NCBI GenBank assembly: GCA_030765605.1
Contig: JAVCCG010000061.1
Span: forward strand, 1-42,415
Reading direction: 5' to 3'
DNA length: 42,415 nt
Source of the DNA: Candidatus Alcyoniella australis
Lineage (GTDB): Bacteria > Lernaellota > Lernaellaia > JAVCCG01 > Alcyoniellaceae
Program-made: the position numbers and the translations under genes
The notes under the pieces: model-generated
What the model saw: the letters and a program-made list of their open reading frames with translations, nothing else
Told to the model about the DNA's origin: nothing
Database searches by the model: none
Part shown: positions 24,053-33,494 of the stretch, piece by piece
Layout of the letters: each line of letters opens with the position of its first letter
How positions within the stretch are numbered: the first letter of the stretch is position 1

Positions 24053-25714
24053 ATGAGCCCCAAACTATCACCACGCGAGGAGCTGATTCGGATTCAGCGC
24101 ATGCTGGTCGAGCGCTACCGCGACGACATCGAGCGCACCCTCGAGGACAGCTCGGGCCTGCTCAAGGTCTATCAGCAGGAGCACGACGCCGAGGTCGAGA
24201 GCTACGAGCGGATCTCGGGCAAGGCCGAGCTGATCTCCGAGGTGATCAACGCCGGATTGGTCTACGTCGGCGACTTTCACAGCCTGCGCGCCAGCCAAAC
24301 CACGTTCCTCAAGTTGATCCGGGAAACCGTGCGCATCCGGCCGAAAATCTGCCTGGCGCTCGAGGCGTTCAACGCCTCGGACCAGCACCACCTCGACGCC
24401 TATCTCAAACGCCGGATCAAATTTACGACACTGTTGCGGCGCGTGGACTTCGACCGCACCTGGGGCTTCGGCGCGGACGTCTACGAGTCGATCCTCGGCC
24501 TGGCGCGCGAACGCGGACTGCCCGTGGTCGGCATCAACCACAAGGTCGGCGGCAGGCACGCGCTGGTTAAACGCGACGAGGGCGCGGCGCGAATAATCGC
24601 ACGGCTGAGCAGTGAGCATCCGGAGCACATCGTCTTCGTGCTCGACGGCGAACTGCACGTGGCCGACTGCCATTTGCCCTCCAGGGTGCGCGCGCTGCTC
24701 GCGTCCCAGGGGATCGAACGCCGACGGCTGATCCTCTATCAGAACCCGGAGCAGATCTACTGGCTGATCGCCGAGCGCAAACTCGAACAGGTTGCCGACG
24801 TGGTGCGGCTCGCTGATTACCGCTACGCGCTTTTAAGCTCCACGCCGCTGGTGATGTACCAAAGCTACCTCAACTGGCTCTACGACCAACAGGAGCTGGT
24901 GCAAGGCACGCATCCGGGCTGGACCGACGGAGACAGCGTGGACTACAACTCGCAGGTTCACGATCTGGTGCAGATCATCGCCGAGTTCCTGGGAATCACC
25001 GAGGTCGCGTTGGACAACTTCAGCGTCTACTGCGTTTCGGACCTCGACTTCCTTGAGAGCATGATCAGCGAGGGATTCAACCGTGAGCAGATCGCGCAGA
25101 TCAAGCAACAGATCCTCAAACGCGAGAGCTATTTCATCGTCGGCCGCAACATCATCTACCTCGCCTCGCTGAGCGTTGACCACGCGGCCGAGGAGTCCAC
25201 GCACTACATCAACGCGCGTTGCGCCGGGCTCGATCAACGCGAACACAGCGCGCGCGAGGACTTCTACCAGCGCGTGATGCGCGAGGCCCTGGGATTTTTC
25301 GGCAGCATGGTGATCAATCCCAAACGCCAGTTTTACGACATCGACGACTTCACCGAGATGCTCAGCACGCGCGCCGAACCGACCGAGGAGCGCAACCGCG
25401 AGCTGTACCGCATCAGCCGCTACGTGCTGTTGCACAAGGAGTACGAGCGCGAATATTTGGCGGGCAGACGCCGTGCCACCAAGCGCTACAGCGCAATCTG
25501 GTCCCAGCCGTTCGACATCCACCTGGGCACGGCCCACGGCCTGGGCTACATGCTCGGGGAGCGAATGTTCCAATCCGTGGGCTGGGGGATCATCGAGCGT
25601 TCCGAGGTCAAGCGACTGTTCTTTGACGATTTCAAACGCCGCGGCAGCGCCCAACGCGCGTACATGGACCTGGTGGCGCGCCTGATCGACGCACCCTCCG
25701 CCCGCACGTTTTAA
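24053..25714 (+). CDS. ChaN/Tiki-superfamily (haem-binding uptake-like) protein
   Basis: 553 residues, no signal peptide. Residues ~55-260 carry the ChaN-like fold signature: VYVGDFHSLRASQTTFLKLI, KICLALEAFNASDQHHLDAYL, GFGADVYESILGLARERGLPVVGIN and VFVLDGELHVA. This is the PF04187 region, related to TraB/Tiki proteins, where the D-x-H/E-A/H residues form a metal or haem site. The remaining ~290 residues are helical and have no domain I recognise. In ChaN itself the domain binds haem; Tiki proteins are metalloproteases. Which applies here is unknown. The start codon has no SD but a -10-like box right upstream. It is convergent with lipA. Confidence 0.7.
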   Translation: MSPKLSPREELIRIQRMLVERYRDDIERTLEDSSGLLKVYQQEHDAEVESYERISGKAELISEVINAGLVYVGDFHSLRASQTTFLKLIRETVRIRPKICLALEAFNASDQHHLDAYLKRRIKFTTLLRRVDFDRTWGFGADVYESILGLARERGLPVVGINHKVGGRHALVKRDEGAARIIARLSSEHPEHIVFVLDGELHVADCHLPSRVRALLASQGIERRRLILYQNPEQIYWLIAERKLEQVADVVRLADYRYALLSSTPLVMYQSYLNWLYDQQELVQGTHPGWTDGDSVDYNSQVHDLVQIIAEFLGITEVALDNFSVYCVSDLDFLESMISEGFNREQIAQIKQQILKRESYFIVGRNIIYLASLSVDHAAEESTHYINARCAGLDQREHSAREDFYQRVMREALGFFGSMVINPKRQFYDIDDFTEMLSTRAEPTEERNRELYRISRYVLLHKEYEREYLAGRRRATKRYSAIWSQPFDIHLGTAHGLGYMLGERMFQSVGWGIIERSEVKRLFFDDFKRRGSAQRAYMDLVARLIDAPSARTF

Positions 25715-25751
25715 AGCGTCGGGATGTGAGCCGGTCGGGCAGGTCTCACCT

Positions 25752-26606
25752 TCAGTCGCTCAGCGGGCGGGCGTGATAAGAGCTTCTGACCAGCGGCGCG
25801 CAGAACGCTTGTTTGAACCCCTTGGACAGGGCGAGCTGTTGCAATTCGTCGAACTCCGCGGGCTCCCAATAGCGCTCCACCGCCAGGTTGCCCAAGCGCG
25901 GCCGCAAATACTGCCCCACGGTGATCATGTCGCAATCCACGTTACGTAGATCGTCGAGCACTGCCTCAATTTCCTCGCGCGTCTCGCCCAGCCCGACCAT
26001 CAGCCCGCTTTTAGTCGCCAGCTCCGGCCGCGCCTGTTTGGCCAGCCGCAGCACTTGCAGCGAACGCGCGTAGTCGGCCTGGGGGCGCACCCGGCCATAG
26101 AGCCGCGGCAAGGTCTCCAGGTTGTGGTTGAAGACCTCGATCGGTCCGTTGGCCACCAGCGCCACCGCCTCCTCATTACCAAGCATGTCCGGCACCAGCA
26201 CCTCGATCGTGGCCTGCGGCAGCCGCCCGCGGATCGCGCGGCACACGGCCAGGAAATGCGCGGCGCCGCCGTCGTGCAAATCGTCGCGAGTAACAGAAGT
26301 CACCACTACGTGCGTCAGCCCCATCTCAGCCGCCACCAGTGCCAGCTGCTCGGGCTCGTGTTGATCCAGGGGCAGCGGAGCGCCGTGTTCGATTGCGCAA
26401 AAGGCGCAGTTGCGCGTACAGCGATCGCCCATAATTAAAAAGGTGGCCGTGGGCTGAGCAAAGCACTCGCTGATGTTCGGACAACGCGCAGACTCGCAGA
26501 CCGTGTGCAGACCGTGACTACGTAGGATCGAGCGCAGCCGATGGACCTGCGCGCCGCGGGCCGGCGGCCGTCTGAGCCATTGCGGTTTGCGTTGCTGATC
26601 GCTCAT
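25752..26606 (-). CDS. lipA: lipoyl synthase
   Basis: 284 residues, full length. Radical SAM enzyme that inserts two sulfurs into protein-bound octanoyl chains. The auxiliary-cluster motif CESARCPNISEC (Cys37, 42, 48), the SAM-cluster motif CTRNCAFC (Cys63, 67, 70) and the terminal RSSYHA with the Ser ligand are all present. The start codon overlaps the recG stop (ATGA), so it is the last gene of the pyrR-pyrB-pyrC-...-recG run. Its likely client in this window is GcvH. No lipB or lplA is visible nearby. Confidence 0.97.
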   Translation of the reverse strand: MSDQQRKPQWLRRPPARGAQVHRLRSILRSHGLHTVCESARCPNISECFAQPTATFLIMGDRCTRNCAFCAIEHGAPLPLDQHEPEQLALVAAEMGLTHVVVTSVTRDDLHDGGAAHFLAVCRAIRGRLPQATIEVLVPDMLGNEEAVALVANGPIEVFNHNLETLPRLYGRVRPQADYARSLQVLRLAKQARPELATKSGLMVGLGETREEIEAVLDDLRNVDCDMITVGQYLRPRLGNLAVERYWEPAEFDELQQLALSKGFKQAFCAPLVRSSYHARPLSD

Positions 26607-29044
26607 CCGATGCTCCCCAGGCCCAGCCCCTCGCCCCAGCGTTGTTTAACCAATCGCGCCAGGGGCCGGTTCTCCGCAGCCGCGAGTTGCGGGTCCTCGC
26701 GCACCAGGCGCAGCGCCTCGTCGCGTGCCAAAGAGAGCAGCTTCACGTCGCGGGCCAGGTTGGCCACACGCAGGTCGGGCAGCCCGGATTGGCGCGTGCC
26801 CAGGAACTGTCCCGGACCGCGCAACGCCAGGTCCTCCTCACTGATGCGGAAGCCGTCGGTTGTCTCGACCATCACCCGCAATCGTTGTTCCGCGTTCTCC
26901 CCCGGAGCGCCCCCCACAACCAGCAGGCAGCTCGAGGGCTGTTCGCCGCGCCCCACCCTGCCCCGCAGTTGGTGCAGTTGGGTCAGGCCGAAGCGCTCGG
27001 CGTGCTCGATCACGATCAGCGTGGCATTGGGCACGTCGATGCCGACCTCGATCACCGTGGTGCTGACCAGCACGTCGACTTTGCCCGCGACAAAGGAGCG
27101 CATCACCGACTCTTTTTTCGCGGGCTTCATCCGGCCGTGGAGCAGGCCCAGGCGCAAGCCTTTAAGCTCTTTGCGCTCCAACTGCTCGCAGGAGGCCGTG
27201 GCGTCGGCCAGGTCGGAGTCCTCGGCCGCCTCGACCAGCGGGTAGACCAAGTAGACCTGGTGACCGGCCTTAACCTCGGCGCGGATCCGGCGGTAGAGCT
27301 TGGCGCGGCCACGCTTCGTCACCAGCTCGGTCTTGATCGGCGTGCGCCCCGGCGGCATCTCGTCGAGCAGCGAGATGTCCAGGTCGCCGTAGAGCGTCAG
27401 CGCCAGGGTGCGCGGGATCGGCGTGGCGGTCATGATCAGCACGTCGGGCAGCGTCCCCTTGCCCGAGAGCGCCGCGCGCTGGCCCACGCCGAAGCGGTGC
27501 TGCTCGTCGACGATCACCAGGCCCAGCCGTTTGAACTCCACGCCCTGGCTGATCAGCGCGTGGGTGCCGATCAACAGGTGGATCAGTCCGCCGCGCAGCT
27601 CGGAGAGGATCCGCTTGCGTTCGGGTCCGCGCACCGACCCGGTGAGCAGGGCCGCGCGCAGGCCGAGTTGGGCCAGTTGGGCGCTCAGTCGCTTGGCGTG
27701 CTGCTCGGCCAGCAGCTCGGTGGGGGCCATCAGCGCGGCCTGATACCCGTTGTCGATCACGCTTAGGGCCGCAAGCGCGGCGAGGATCGTCTTGCCGCTG
27801 CCCACGTCGCCCTGGATCAGTCGATTCATCGGCACGGGCTTGCGTAGGTCACCTTGGATCTCCTCGAGTACCCGGCGTTGGGCCGCGGTAAGCACAAAGG
27901 GCTGCTGCTCGAGCAGCCTGGACGGGCTCGGGGTTTTAATTTTGAACGCGATACCCGGCCGACGCTGCAGATCGCGCTTAGACAAGGCCAGGCCCAGTCC
28001 CAGCGAGAACAGCTCATCGAAGATCAGCCGACGGTAGGCTGCGGTGGCCATGCGCCGCAGTTTCTCCGGGTCCTCGTCCTCGGGCGGAAAGTGCGCCTGC
28101 TCGATGGCCAATCCCAGATCGAGCAGCCCCAGCCGCTCGCGCAGGCGCAACGGCAGCGGGTCGGGGACCTTGCCGCGGACCTTATCCAGGGCGCTGTCGA
28201 GGATCCGGCGCAGCCGTTTCTTGGACAGGCCCTCGATCTCGGAGTAGATCGGCACGATCCGCCCATAATGCAGGCTCGGGCCAACCTCGGTCTGCTCGTC
28301 GATGGGCTCGATGTCCGGATGGTGTATCTCCAGGCCGCCGCGGAACTGCGTGGCCTCGCCGGTGACCACCAGCCGGATGCCTGGCCGCACCACCTGCGGA
28401 ATATAGGCCGGCACGTTGAACCAGGCCAGGGTCAGCTCGCCGCTGTCATCACCGGCGCGCACCTTGTACATCGGCCGGCCGCGGGCGCGCATCTTGGGCA
28501 TCGCCTCGAGCACGTTAAGCACCAGAGTCGCGCGTTCGCCGGGCTCGAGCTGCTCCACCGCGGTGATCAATCGACGGTCGTCAAATGCGCGCGGCAGCAG
28601 CATCAGCATTTGGCCCACGGTCTCGATCCCGCGTCGCGCGAGCAGCTGCGCCACCTTGGGCCCGACTCCCTTGACGAACTGGATCGACTCGTCCAGCGCA
28701 GCGGCGGATTGCGGCGCAGGTTTGGGCTGCGGCTTGACCAACACCGGCTCGGGCGCGGCCTGTATCGCCGGTGCCGATGGAGAGAGCCGATCGAGAATCC
28801 GTAGCGCCCGGCGCAGGCGCAGCATCCGCTCGTCCTGATCGAGTTTCTCCAATCCGACCAGCGACGAGGTCAGCTCGTTAAGCGCCAGTTGCACTTCGGG
28901 GTCGACCCCGCGCCTACGCAGCTCGCGCGCCTGGCGGGCGATCAGCACGTCGAGGTTGCGCACGCGCTGCGCTGCCTGGGGCGAGCTTGCCGCGTACTCC
29001 AGCGGTCGGCGGATCGCCTCGAGTGCCTTGCTAATATCGCTCAT
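26603..29044 (-). CDS. recG: ATP-dependent DNA helicase RecG
   Basis: 813 residues. Superfamily 2 helicase that remodels stalled forks and branched DNA. Order: an N-terminal extension of ~110 residues with a helical part and a Pro/Ala-rich linker, the wedge OB domain (about 120-260; VKGVGPKVAQLLARRGI at its start), then helicase motifs GDVGSGKT (Walker A), DEQHRFG (motif II), TATPIPRTL (III), VSTTVIEVGIDVPNAT and QLRGRVGRG (V/VI), and a C-terminal FLGTRQSGLPDLRVANL element. The extension makes it longer than the E. coli protein; such forms are common in deltaproteobacteria-like lineages. It overlaps the PflX-like gene upstream by 14 nt and lipA downstream by 4 nt. Confidence 0.97.
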   Translation of the reverse strand: MSDISKALEAIRRPLEYAASSPQAAQRVRNLDVLIARQARELRRRGVDPEVQLALNELTSSLVGLEKLDQDERMLRLRRALRILDRLSPSAPAIQAAPEPVLVKPQPKPAPQSAAALDESIQFVKGVGPKVAQLLARRGIETVGQMLMLLPRAFDDRRLITAVEQLEPGERATLVLNVLEAMPKMRARGRPMYKVRAGDDSGELTLAWFNVPAYIPQVVRPGIRLVVTGEATQFRGGLEIHHPDIEPIDEQTEVGPSLHYGRIVPIYSEIEGLSKKRLRRILDSALDKVRGKVPDPLPLRLRERLGLLDLGLAIEQAHFPPEDEDPEKLRRMATAAYRRLIFDELFSLGLGLALSKRDLQRRPGIAFKIKTPSPSRLLEQQPFVLTAAQRRVLEEIQGDLRKPVPMNRLIQGDVGSGKTILAALAALSVIDNGYQAALMAPTELLAEQHAKRLSAQLAQLGLRAALLTGSVRGPERKRILSELRGGLIHLLIGTHALISQGVEFKRLGLVIVDEQHRFGVGQRAALSGKGTLPDVLIMTATPIPRTLALTLYGDLDISLLDEMPPGRTPIKTELVTKRGRAKLYRRIRAEVKAGHQVYLVYPLVEAAEDSDLADATASCEQLERKELKGLRLGLLHGRMKPAKKESVMRSFVAGKVDVLVSTTVIEVGIDVPNATLIVIEHAERFGLTQLHQLRGRVGRGEQPSSCLLVVGGAPGENAEQRLRVMVETTDGFRISEEDLALRGPGQFLGTRQSGLPDLRVANLARDVKLLSLARDEALRLVREDPQLAAAENRPLARLVKQRWGEGLGLGSIG

Positions 29045-29942
29045 CGTCCTGAATCCAGCCGTTGCTCAGACCCGCGGCGAAGAATTCCTCGCGAGCGTGC
29101 GCCAGCTCCTGGCGCGTGCACGGCCTGTCGACCCCCAGTGTACGCAGGGCGAGGTGCGCTGGAAAGTATTGGCTCATCAGCGAAACATAGATCGCCGGAT
29201 CGAGCTGCGCCAGGAACTCGAAGCAGCCGCGCTCGCCGCTAAGTCCGCCCGGCAGTACCAGATGGCGCACCAGCAGGCCACGTTGCGCAATGCCCTGCCG
29301 ATCGATCTCGAGCCGCCCTACCTGTTGCTGCATCAGTTCCAGGGCGCGGCGGTTGACCTGCACGTAGTCGACCGCGCCGCTGAGACGCAGCGCCGTTTGC
29401 GCATCGTCGTACTTGATGTCCGGCATGTAGATATCGACAATCCCGTCGAGCAGCTCCAGGGCCAACGGCGAATCAAAGCCCGAGGTGTTATAGACCAGCG
29501 GCAAGCCGAGACCCTGCTCAGCCGCAATACTCAGCGCCTCGAGGATCGCCGCAAGCTGGTGCGTCGGAGTCACCAGGTTGATGTTGTGACAGCCCTTGGA
29601 TTGCAGCCCGAGCATCTTTTGCGCGAGCTGATCCGCGCTTTGCGCGTTGCCCGTGGCGTTGTGGCTGATCGGCCAGTTCTGGCAGAACACGCAGCCCAGC
29701 GAGCAGCCGCTGAAAAAGATCGTGCCCGAGCCGTGGATCCCGCTGATCGGCGGCTCCTCGCCGCTGTGCGGCATGGCGCTGGCGATTTTCGCATCCGGTC
29801 CCGTGGCGCAACGTCCCAGCTCACCGGCCAGGCGGTCGACCCCGCAGTTATGGCCGCACAGCCCGCAGGCGCTCAACGCCTGCCGCGCCCGTTGGGCCCT
29901 GCGCTCCAGCTCTGCGGCGGGCAGCGTCAGGTAGCTGGGCAC
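29031..29942 (-). CDS. PflX-like radical SAM protein (COG1313 type)
   Basis: About 303 residues. N-terminal Cys cluster CGLCGHNCGVDRLAGELGRC (about 27-46), then ISGIHGSGTIFFSGCSLGCVFCQN with the CxxxCxxC radical SAM motif. Both are typical of the pyruvate-formate-lyase-activase-like PflX group. The later VDIYMPDIKYDD and LVLPGG stretches fit as well. The target is unknown; no glycyl-radical enzyme lies nearby. The start is uncertain: GTG at 29942 is 4 nt after the upstream stop and matches where family similarity begins, whereas ATG codons at 29969 and 30011 overlap the upstream gene and lack an SD. It sits inside the pyr-recG-lipA run. Confidence 0.8.
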   Translation of the reverse strand: MPSYLTLPAAELERRAQRARQALSACGLCGHNCGVDRLAGELGRCATGPDAKIASAMPHSGEEPPISGIHGSGTIFFSGCSLGCVFCQNWPISHNATGNAQSADQLAQKMLGLQSKGCHNINLVTPTHQLAAILEALSIAAEQGLGLPLVYNTSGFDSPLALELLDGIVDIYMPDIKYDDAQTALRLSGAVDYVQVNRRALELMQQQVGRLEIDRQGIAQRGLLVRHLVLPGGLSGERGCFEFLAQLDPAIYVSLMSQYFPAHLALRTLGVDRPCTRQELAHAREEFFAAGLSNGWIQDDERY

Positions 29943-29946
29943 TCGT

Positions 29947-30564
29947 CTATTTGTAGAAGTAGAGCACATCCACGTGCTTGTAGCGGTCGCTCTGCAACCG
30001 CTTCTGGGCAAGTTCGGACAGCAGGTTCTCTTTGGCCTGACGTTCGAGCTTGCGATGGGCTCTGGCCCGGTTGCGGATATATCGGTTGGCGCGCATCGGG
30101 TGGAAGATCAACGCCTCGGACAAATAGTAGCACTCGCCCACCGGAATCACGCGGCCCTGGAAGATCTCCTTGCGCGCGAACCCGCGCGGCTTGGGATCGA
30201 TCACGCAGAGCTTGATGCGCTCCAGCAGGTCGCACAGCGCCACGCCCTCCGCGCCGGACTTTAGCACCTGGAACAGGCTGCGCCGCGTCTTGGTGAAACC
30301 CTCGAGCACCAATCGCTGTTCCTCGTCCTCGCCGGATCCGTACTGCTCAAAGAACAGCTCGGCCGGAGTCCGGCCGCTGTCGTTAAGCTTGCGTTCGAAA
30401 ACGTACCAGTCCAGGAAGTTGGTCAGGTGTTGCTCAAACCCGGTCTCGGATTCGGAGACTCGTCCGATCGTTGCAAAATAGCGGATGCGGGCCTCGATGA
30501 TCTCGGTTCCGAACTGCTCGCTGGAGAACTGCAACAGTCGCTCGTAATACGGGGCGATCTCCAC
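29947..30564 (-). CDS. conserved hypothetical protein
   Basis: 205 residues, GTG start at 30564, 10 nt after the pyrC stop; the SD is weak. It is a soluble protein rich in Glu, Arg and Phe with no signal peptide, no membrane span and no metal motif. Helical N-terminal half (YYERLLQFSSEQF..., FEQHLTNFLDWYVFERKL), then a small beta-rich region (KLCVIDPKPRGF...FQGRVIPVGECYYLSEALIFHP) and a basic helix (RNRARAHRKLERQAKENLLSELAQKRLQ). Similar proteins occur in deltaproteobacteria to my knowledge, without assigned role. The tight operon position between pyrC and the PflX-like gene suggests housekeeping expression. Confidence 0.65.
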   Translation of the reverse strand: MEIAPYYERLLQFSSEQFGTEIIEARIRYFATIGRVSESETGFEQHLTNFLDWYVFERKLNDSGRTPAELFFEQYGSGEDEEQRLVLEGFTKTRRSLFQVLKSGAEGVALCDLLERIKLCVIDPKPRGFARKEIFQGRVIPVGECYYLSEALIFHPMRANRYIRNRARAHRKLERQAKENLLSELAQKRLQSDRYKHVDVLYFYK

Positions 30565-30574
30565 GGTCGGCGTG

Positions 30575-31861
30575 TTATCCCGAATGTACGATCCGGCCGT
30601 TGACGATCGTGGCCTTGATTACGCCGGGCAGGCTCCAGCCGTCGAACGGCGTGTTGTGGCTGCGCGAGCGCAGGCACATCGCGTCGACGGTCCACTCCTG
30701 TTCCGGGTCAAAAACCACCACGTCGGCCGGTTGATCCACGGCGAGCGATCCGCCGGGCAGGCCCATAATGCGGGCCGGGGCGGTGGACATGCGCTGGATC
30801 AGTGTGGGCAGATCCAGCTGCCCCTGCCTCACCAGGCGCAGCATTAAGCCCAGTGCGGTCTCCAGGCCGATTACGCCGTTGGCCGCCTTGTCGAACTCGA
30901 CGATCTTCAGCCGGTCGTCGTGGGGCGCGTGGTCGGTGGCCACCGCGTCGATCGTGCCGTCGGCCAGGCCGGTGAGCACGGCGATGCGATCCTGCTCCGA
31001 GCGCAGCGGCGGCGACATCTTGCACTGGGTGTTGTAGCCGCGCACCGCCTTTTCGGTCAGCGTCAGGTGGTGCGGCGTGGCCTCGGCCGTGACCCTGACA
31101 TCGCGCGCCTTGGCCCAGCGGATCAGGTCGACCGAGCCCGCGGTGCTCACGTGGGCGATGTGGATCGGCGCGCCGGTCATCTCGGCGAGGATCAGGTTGC
31201 GCGCGACCATCGACTCCTCGGCCGCGTTGGGGATTCCGGGCAGACCCAGCTCGGTGCTGACGAACCCCTCGTTGACCTGCCCGCCCTGGCTCAGATACAT
31301 GTCCTCGCAGTGTAAGATCACCGGCATATCGAACATCGAGGCGTACTCGAGCACCAGCCGCGCGACCTGGGAATTCCTGATCTCGTTGCCGTCGTCGGAG
31401 AGCGCTACGGCACCGGCAGTCTTGAGCTCGCCGATCTCGGTCGCCGCCTCTCCGTTCTGTCCGACAGTGGCCGCGGCGATCGGGTAAACGCGCACGCCGT
31501 TGGCCTTCTGCGCCTGGGCGATGATCATCAGCGTGATCGCCTGGTTGTCGTTGACCGGATTGGTGTTGGCCATACAGCACACCGAGGTAAAGCCGCCGGC
31601 CGCCGCAGCGGCGCAGCCGGACTCGATGGTTTCCTTGTGCTCGAAACCCGGCTCGCGGAAGTGCACGTGCATATCGATCAGGCCCGGCGCGACGATGCAA
31701 CCCGTAGCGTCGATTGTCTTAACCTTGTCCATCGCGGGACGCACGCGGCTCGCCGGTTGAATCAGCGAGGCGATCCGGCCCTTCTCGATCAAGACGTCCA
31801 GCGGTTTGTCGATCCCCTGTGCGGGGTCGATTACGCGTCCGCCCTTAATCAGCAGTTTCAT
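30575..31861 (-). CDS. pyrC: dihydroorotase
   Basis: 428 residues, class I (long) dihydroorotase of the amidohydrolase superfamily, cyclising carbamoyl-aspartate in UMP synthesis. Metal ligands in [11 protein letters not shown] (about 61-71), later His residues in [10 protein letters not shown] and [13 protein letters not shown], and the catalytic Asp in ATDHAPHD. N- and C-terminal beta strands ([11 protein letters not shown]...; [11 protein letters not shown]) form the usual sandwich. The start overlaps the pyrB end by 17 nt, and the class I form often associates with PyrB. Confidence 0.95.
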   Translation of the reverse strand: MKLLIKGGRVIDPAQGIDKPLDVLIEKGRIASLIQPASRVRPAMDKVKTIDATGCIVAPGLIDMHVHFREPGFEHKETIESGCAAAAAGGFTSVCCMANTNPVNDNQAITLMIIAQAQKANGVRVYPIAAATVGQNGEAATEIGELKTAGAVALSDDGNEIRNSQVARLVLEYASMFDMPVILHCEDMYLSQGGQVNEGFVSTELGLPGIPNAAEESMVARNLILAEMTGAPIHIAHVSTAGSVDLIRWAKARDVRVTAEATPHHLTLTEKAVRGYNTQCKMSPPLRSEQDRIAVLTGLADGTIDAVATDHAPHDDRLKIVEFDKAANGVIGLETALGLMLRLVRQGQLDLPTLIQRMSTAPARIMGLPGGSLAVDQPADVVVFDPEQEWTVDAMCLRSRSHNTPFDGWSLPGVIKATIVNGRIVHSG

Positions 31862-32780
31862 CGCCCGCGCCTCCGGTCAGCAGGTAGAGCAGCGCCATGC
31901 GTACCGCCACGCCGTTGGTCACCTGGTTGAGAATCATCGATCGCTGGCAGTCGGCGACCTCGGAGCTGATCTCGACCCCGCGGTTGATCGGCCCGGGGTG
32001 CAAAATCGTGGCGTCGGGTTTGGCGGCCTTGATTATTTCGGGGGTCAGGCCGAAGTGCCGCGCGTACTCGCGCAGGCTGGGCAACAACGCCCCGGCCTGA
32101 CGCTCAAGCTGAATGCGCAGCATCATGATTACGTCCACGCCGCTGATCGCCTTACGCACGTCGTGGAAGACCTCGACTCCCATGCGCTCGATCTGGGCCG
32201 GGATCATCGTCTTGGGCCCGCAGACCCTCACCCGCGCGCCCATCCGGGTCAGGCCGTAGATGTTCGAGCGCGCCACCCGGCTGTGGCTGATGTCGCCGAT
32301 GATCGCCACGGTCAGGCCGTTGATCCGGCCCTTGACGTCGCGAATCATCAGCATGTCCAGCAGCGCCTGGGACGGGTGCTCGTGCGCCCCGTCGCCGGCG
32401 TTGATCACGCCGCATTCGACCATCCGCGCCAGCATGTGCGGCGCGCCGGCCGAACCGTGGCGCACCACGATCAGGTCCGGCTGCATCGCCTCGATGTTCT
32501 TCATCGTGTCGATCAAGGTCTCGCCCTTGCCCACCGAACTCTGGCTGGCCGAGAAGTTGACCACGTCGGCGCTCAGTCGCTTGCCCGCGATCTCGAAGCT
32601 GGTGCGCGTGCGCGTGCTGGGCTCGTAGAACAGGTTGACCACGGTCTTACCGCGCAGGGCCGGGACCTTTTTAATTATCCGCGAGCCGAACTCCTTGAAC
32701 GAATCGGCCGTGTCGAGGATCAGCTTGATCTCATCGACGGCGATGTCCTCGAGGCCGAGCAAGTCCTTGCGGTTCAGTCG
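31845..32780 (-). CDS. pyrB: aspartate carbamoyltransferase catalytic subunit
   Basis: 311 residues from GTG at 32780, chosen because GGGAGG lies 5 nt upstream and family similarity starts with [13 protein letters not shown]; a longer frame reaching 32861 overlaps pyrR deeply. The carbamoyl-phosphate loop [13 protein letters not shown] (Ser56-Arg60), HPSQALLDM and HPGPINRG are complete. It joins carbamoyl phosphate and aspartate. No pyrI regulatory subunit is in the window, so it is likely a PyrB trimer or a PyrB/PyrC complex. It overlaps pyrR by 7 nt and pyrC by 17 nt. Confidence 0.96.
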   Translation of the reverse strand, partial: RLNRKDLLGLEDIAVDEIKLILDTADSFKEFGSRIIKKVPALRGKTVVNLFYEPSTRTRTSFEIAGKRLSADVVNFSASQSSVGKGETLIDTMKNIEAMQPDLIVVRHGSAGAPHMLARMVECGVINAGDGAHEHPSQALLDMLMIRDVKGRINGLTVAIIGDISHSRVARSNIYGLTRMGARVRVCGPKTMIPAQIERMGVEVFHDVRKAISGVDVIMMLRIQLERQAGALLPSLREYARHFGLTPEIIKAAKPDATILHPGPINRGVEISSEVADCQRSMILNQVTNGVAVRMALLYLLTGGAGDETAD

Positions 32781-33346
32781 CACTTGGGCCTCCCGCCGAC
32801 GTTCAGGGCATGGGGAACGAGCAGCGCGCAGTCCGGCTCTCCGGGGCAGCCGATCTTGCAAAGCACTTTATCGTCGTAATCGGTCTCAAACGCGCGGCCC
32901 ACGTAGTCCGCGTGGATCGGCAGTTCGCGGTGTCCGCGGTCGATCAGCACCGCAAGCTGAATCGCGGCCGGACGCCCCAGGTCCATCAGCGCGTCCATTG
33001 CCGAGCGCACGGTGCGGCCGGTGAACAACACGTCGTCGACCAGCACCGCAATGCGGCCATCGAGGTTGAAGCCGATCTCCGTGCGAAACAGTTGCGGACG
33101 GTCGTGGCGGTCCAGGTCGTCGCGGTACAGTCCGATGTCCAGGGTGCCGAAGGGAATTTCGACTCCCTCGATCGCCCGCAGCTTGGTCGAGAGCAGGCGC
33201 ATTACCGGCTCGCCGCCGCGCAGCACGCCGACCAGCGCCAGGCGGCCGGAGCCGCGGTTGCGCTCGAGGATCTCGTGGGCGATGCGCGTGACGATGCGGT
33301 CGATCCGCTCCGCGTCCAGCAGTTGACGCTGATCTGCTTTATCCAT
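32774..33346 (-). CDS. pyrR: bifunctional pyr operon regulator / uracil phosphoribosyltransferase
   Basis: 190 residues, ATG at 33346 with GGGGA upstream; an in-frame ATG at 33403 would add 19 unlike residues and would cover the promoter. The type I PRTase PRPP loop [17 protein letters not shown] is intact, and [13 protein letters not shown] and [10 protein letters not shown] fit PyrR. First gene of the pyr run. In Firmicutes PyrR binds leader RNA; here the predicted leader (~20 nt) is too short for a PyrR attenuator and no binding loop is seen, so regulation must differ or the protein acts mainly as an enzyme. The last residues include a basic, Cys-containing tail (GRPKCD). Confidence 0.93.
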   Translation of the reverse strand: MDKADQRQLLDAERIDRIVTRIAHEILERNRGSGRLALVGVLRGGEPVMRLLSTKLRAIEGVEIPFGTLDIGLYRDDLDRHDRPQLFRTEIGFNLDGRIAVLVDDVLFTGRTVRSAMDALMDLGRPAAIQLAVLIDRGHRELPIHADYVGRAFETDYDDKVLCKIGCPGEPDCALLVPHALNVGGRPKCD

Positions 33347-33373
33347 CAATTTCCCCAAGCCTGAGTCGGGCGT

Positions 33374-33403
33374 AGGATATCCTTGCCCGTCAACGGCCGT
33401 CAA
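33374..33403 (-). promoter_or_regulatory. candidate promoter of the pyrR-to-lipA run
   Basis: On the minus strand, -35 TTGACG (33403-33398), 18-nt spacer, -10 TATCCT (33379-33374). Transcription would start near 33367 and give a leader of about 20 nt before the pyrR ATG. The -10 is weak. Confidence 0.35.
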
Positions 33404-33434
33404 GCTTTCGCGCTCTGGCCTATTGTAGATCGTC

Positions 33435-33443
33435 TGCTATGAT
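33435..33443 (+). promoter_or_regulatory. extended -10 promoter for the transglutaminase-like lipoprotein
   Basis: TGC-TATGAT, an extended -10 (TGn plus a 5/6 box) with no good -35. It lies 51 nt before the ATG at 33495, which has a strong SD (AAGGAG, 6 nt). Confidence 0.4.
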
Positions 33444-33494
33444 ATCCCCACATCGATATCAGCGGATAAACGTGTAGATGCAAAGGAGCTTCCG

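Noticed and set aside
25726-25749. GTGAG...CTCAC stem between the ChaN-like gene and lipA
   Set aside because: Bulged 5-bp stem with no T-run; not strong enough to annotate as a terminator.
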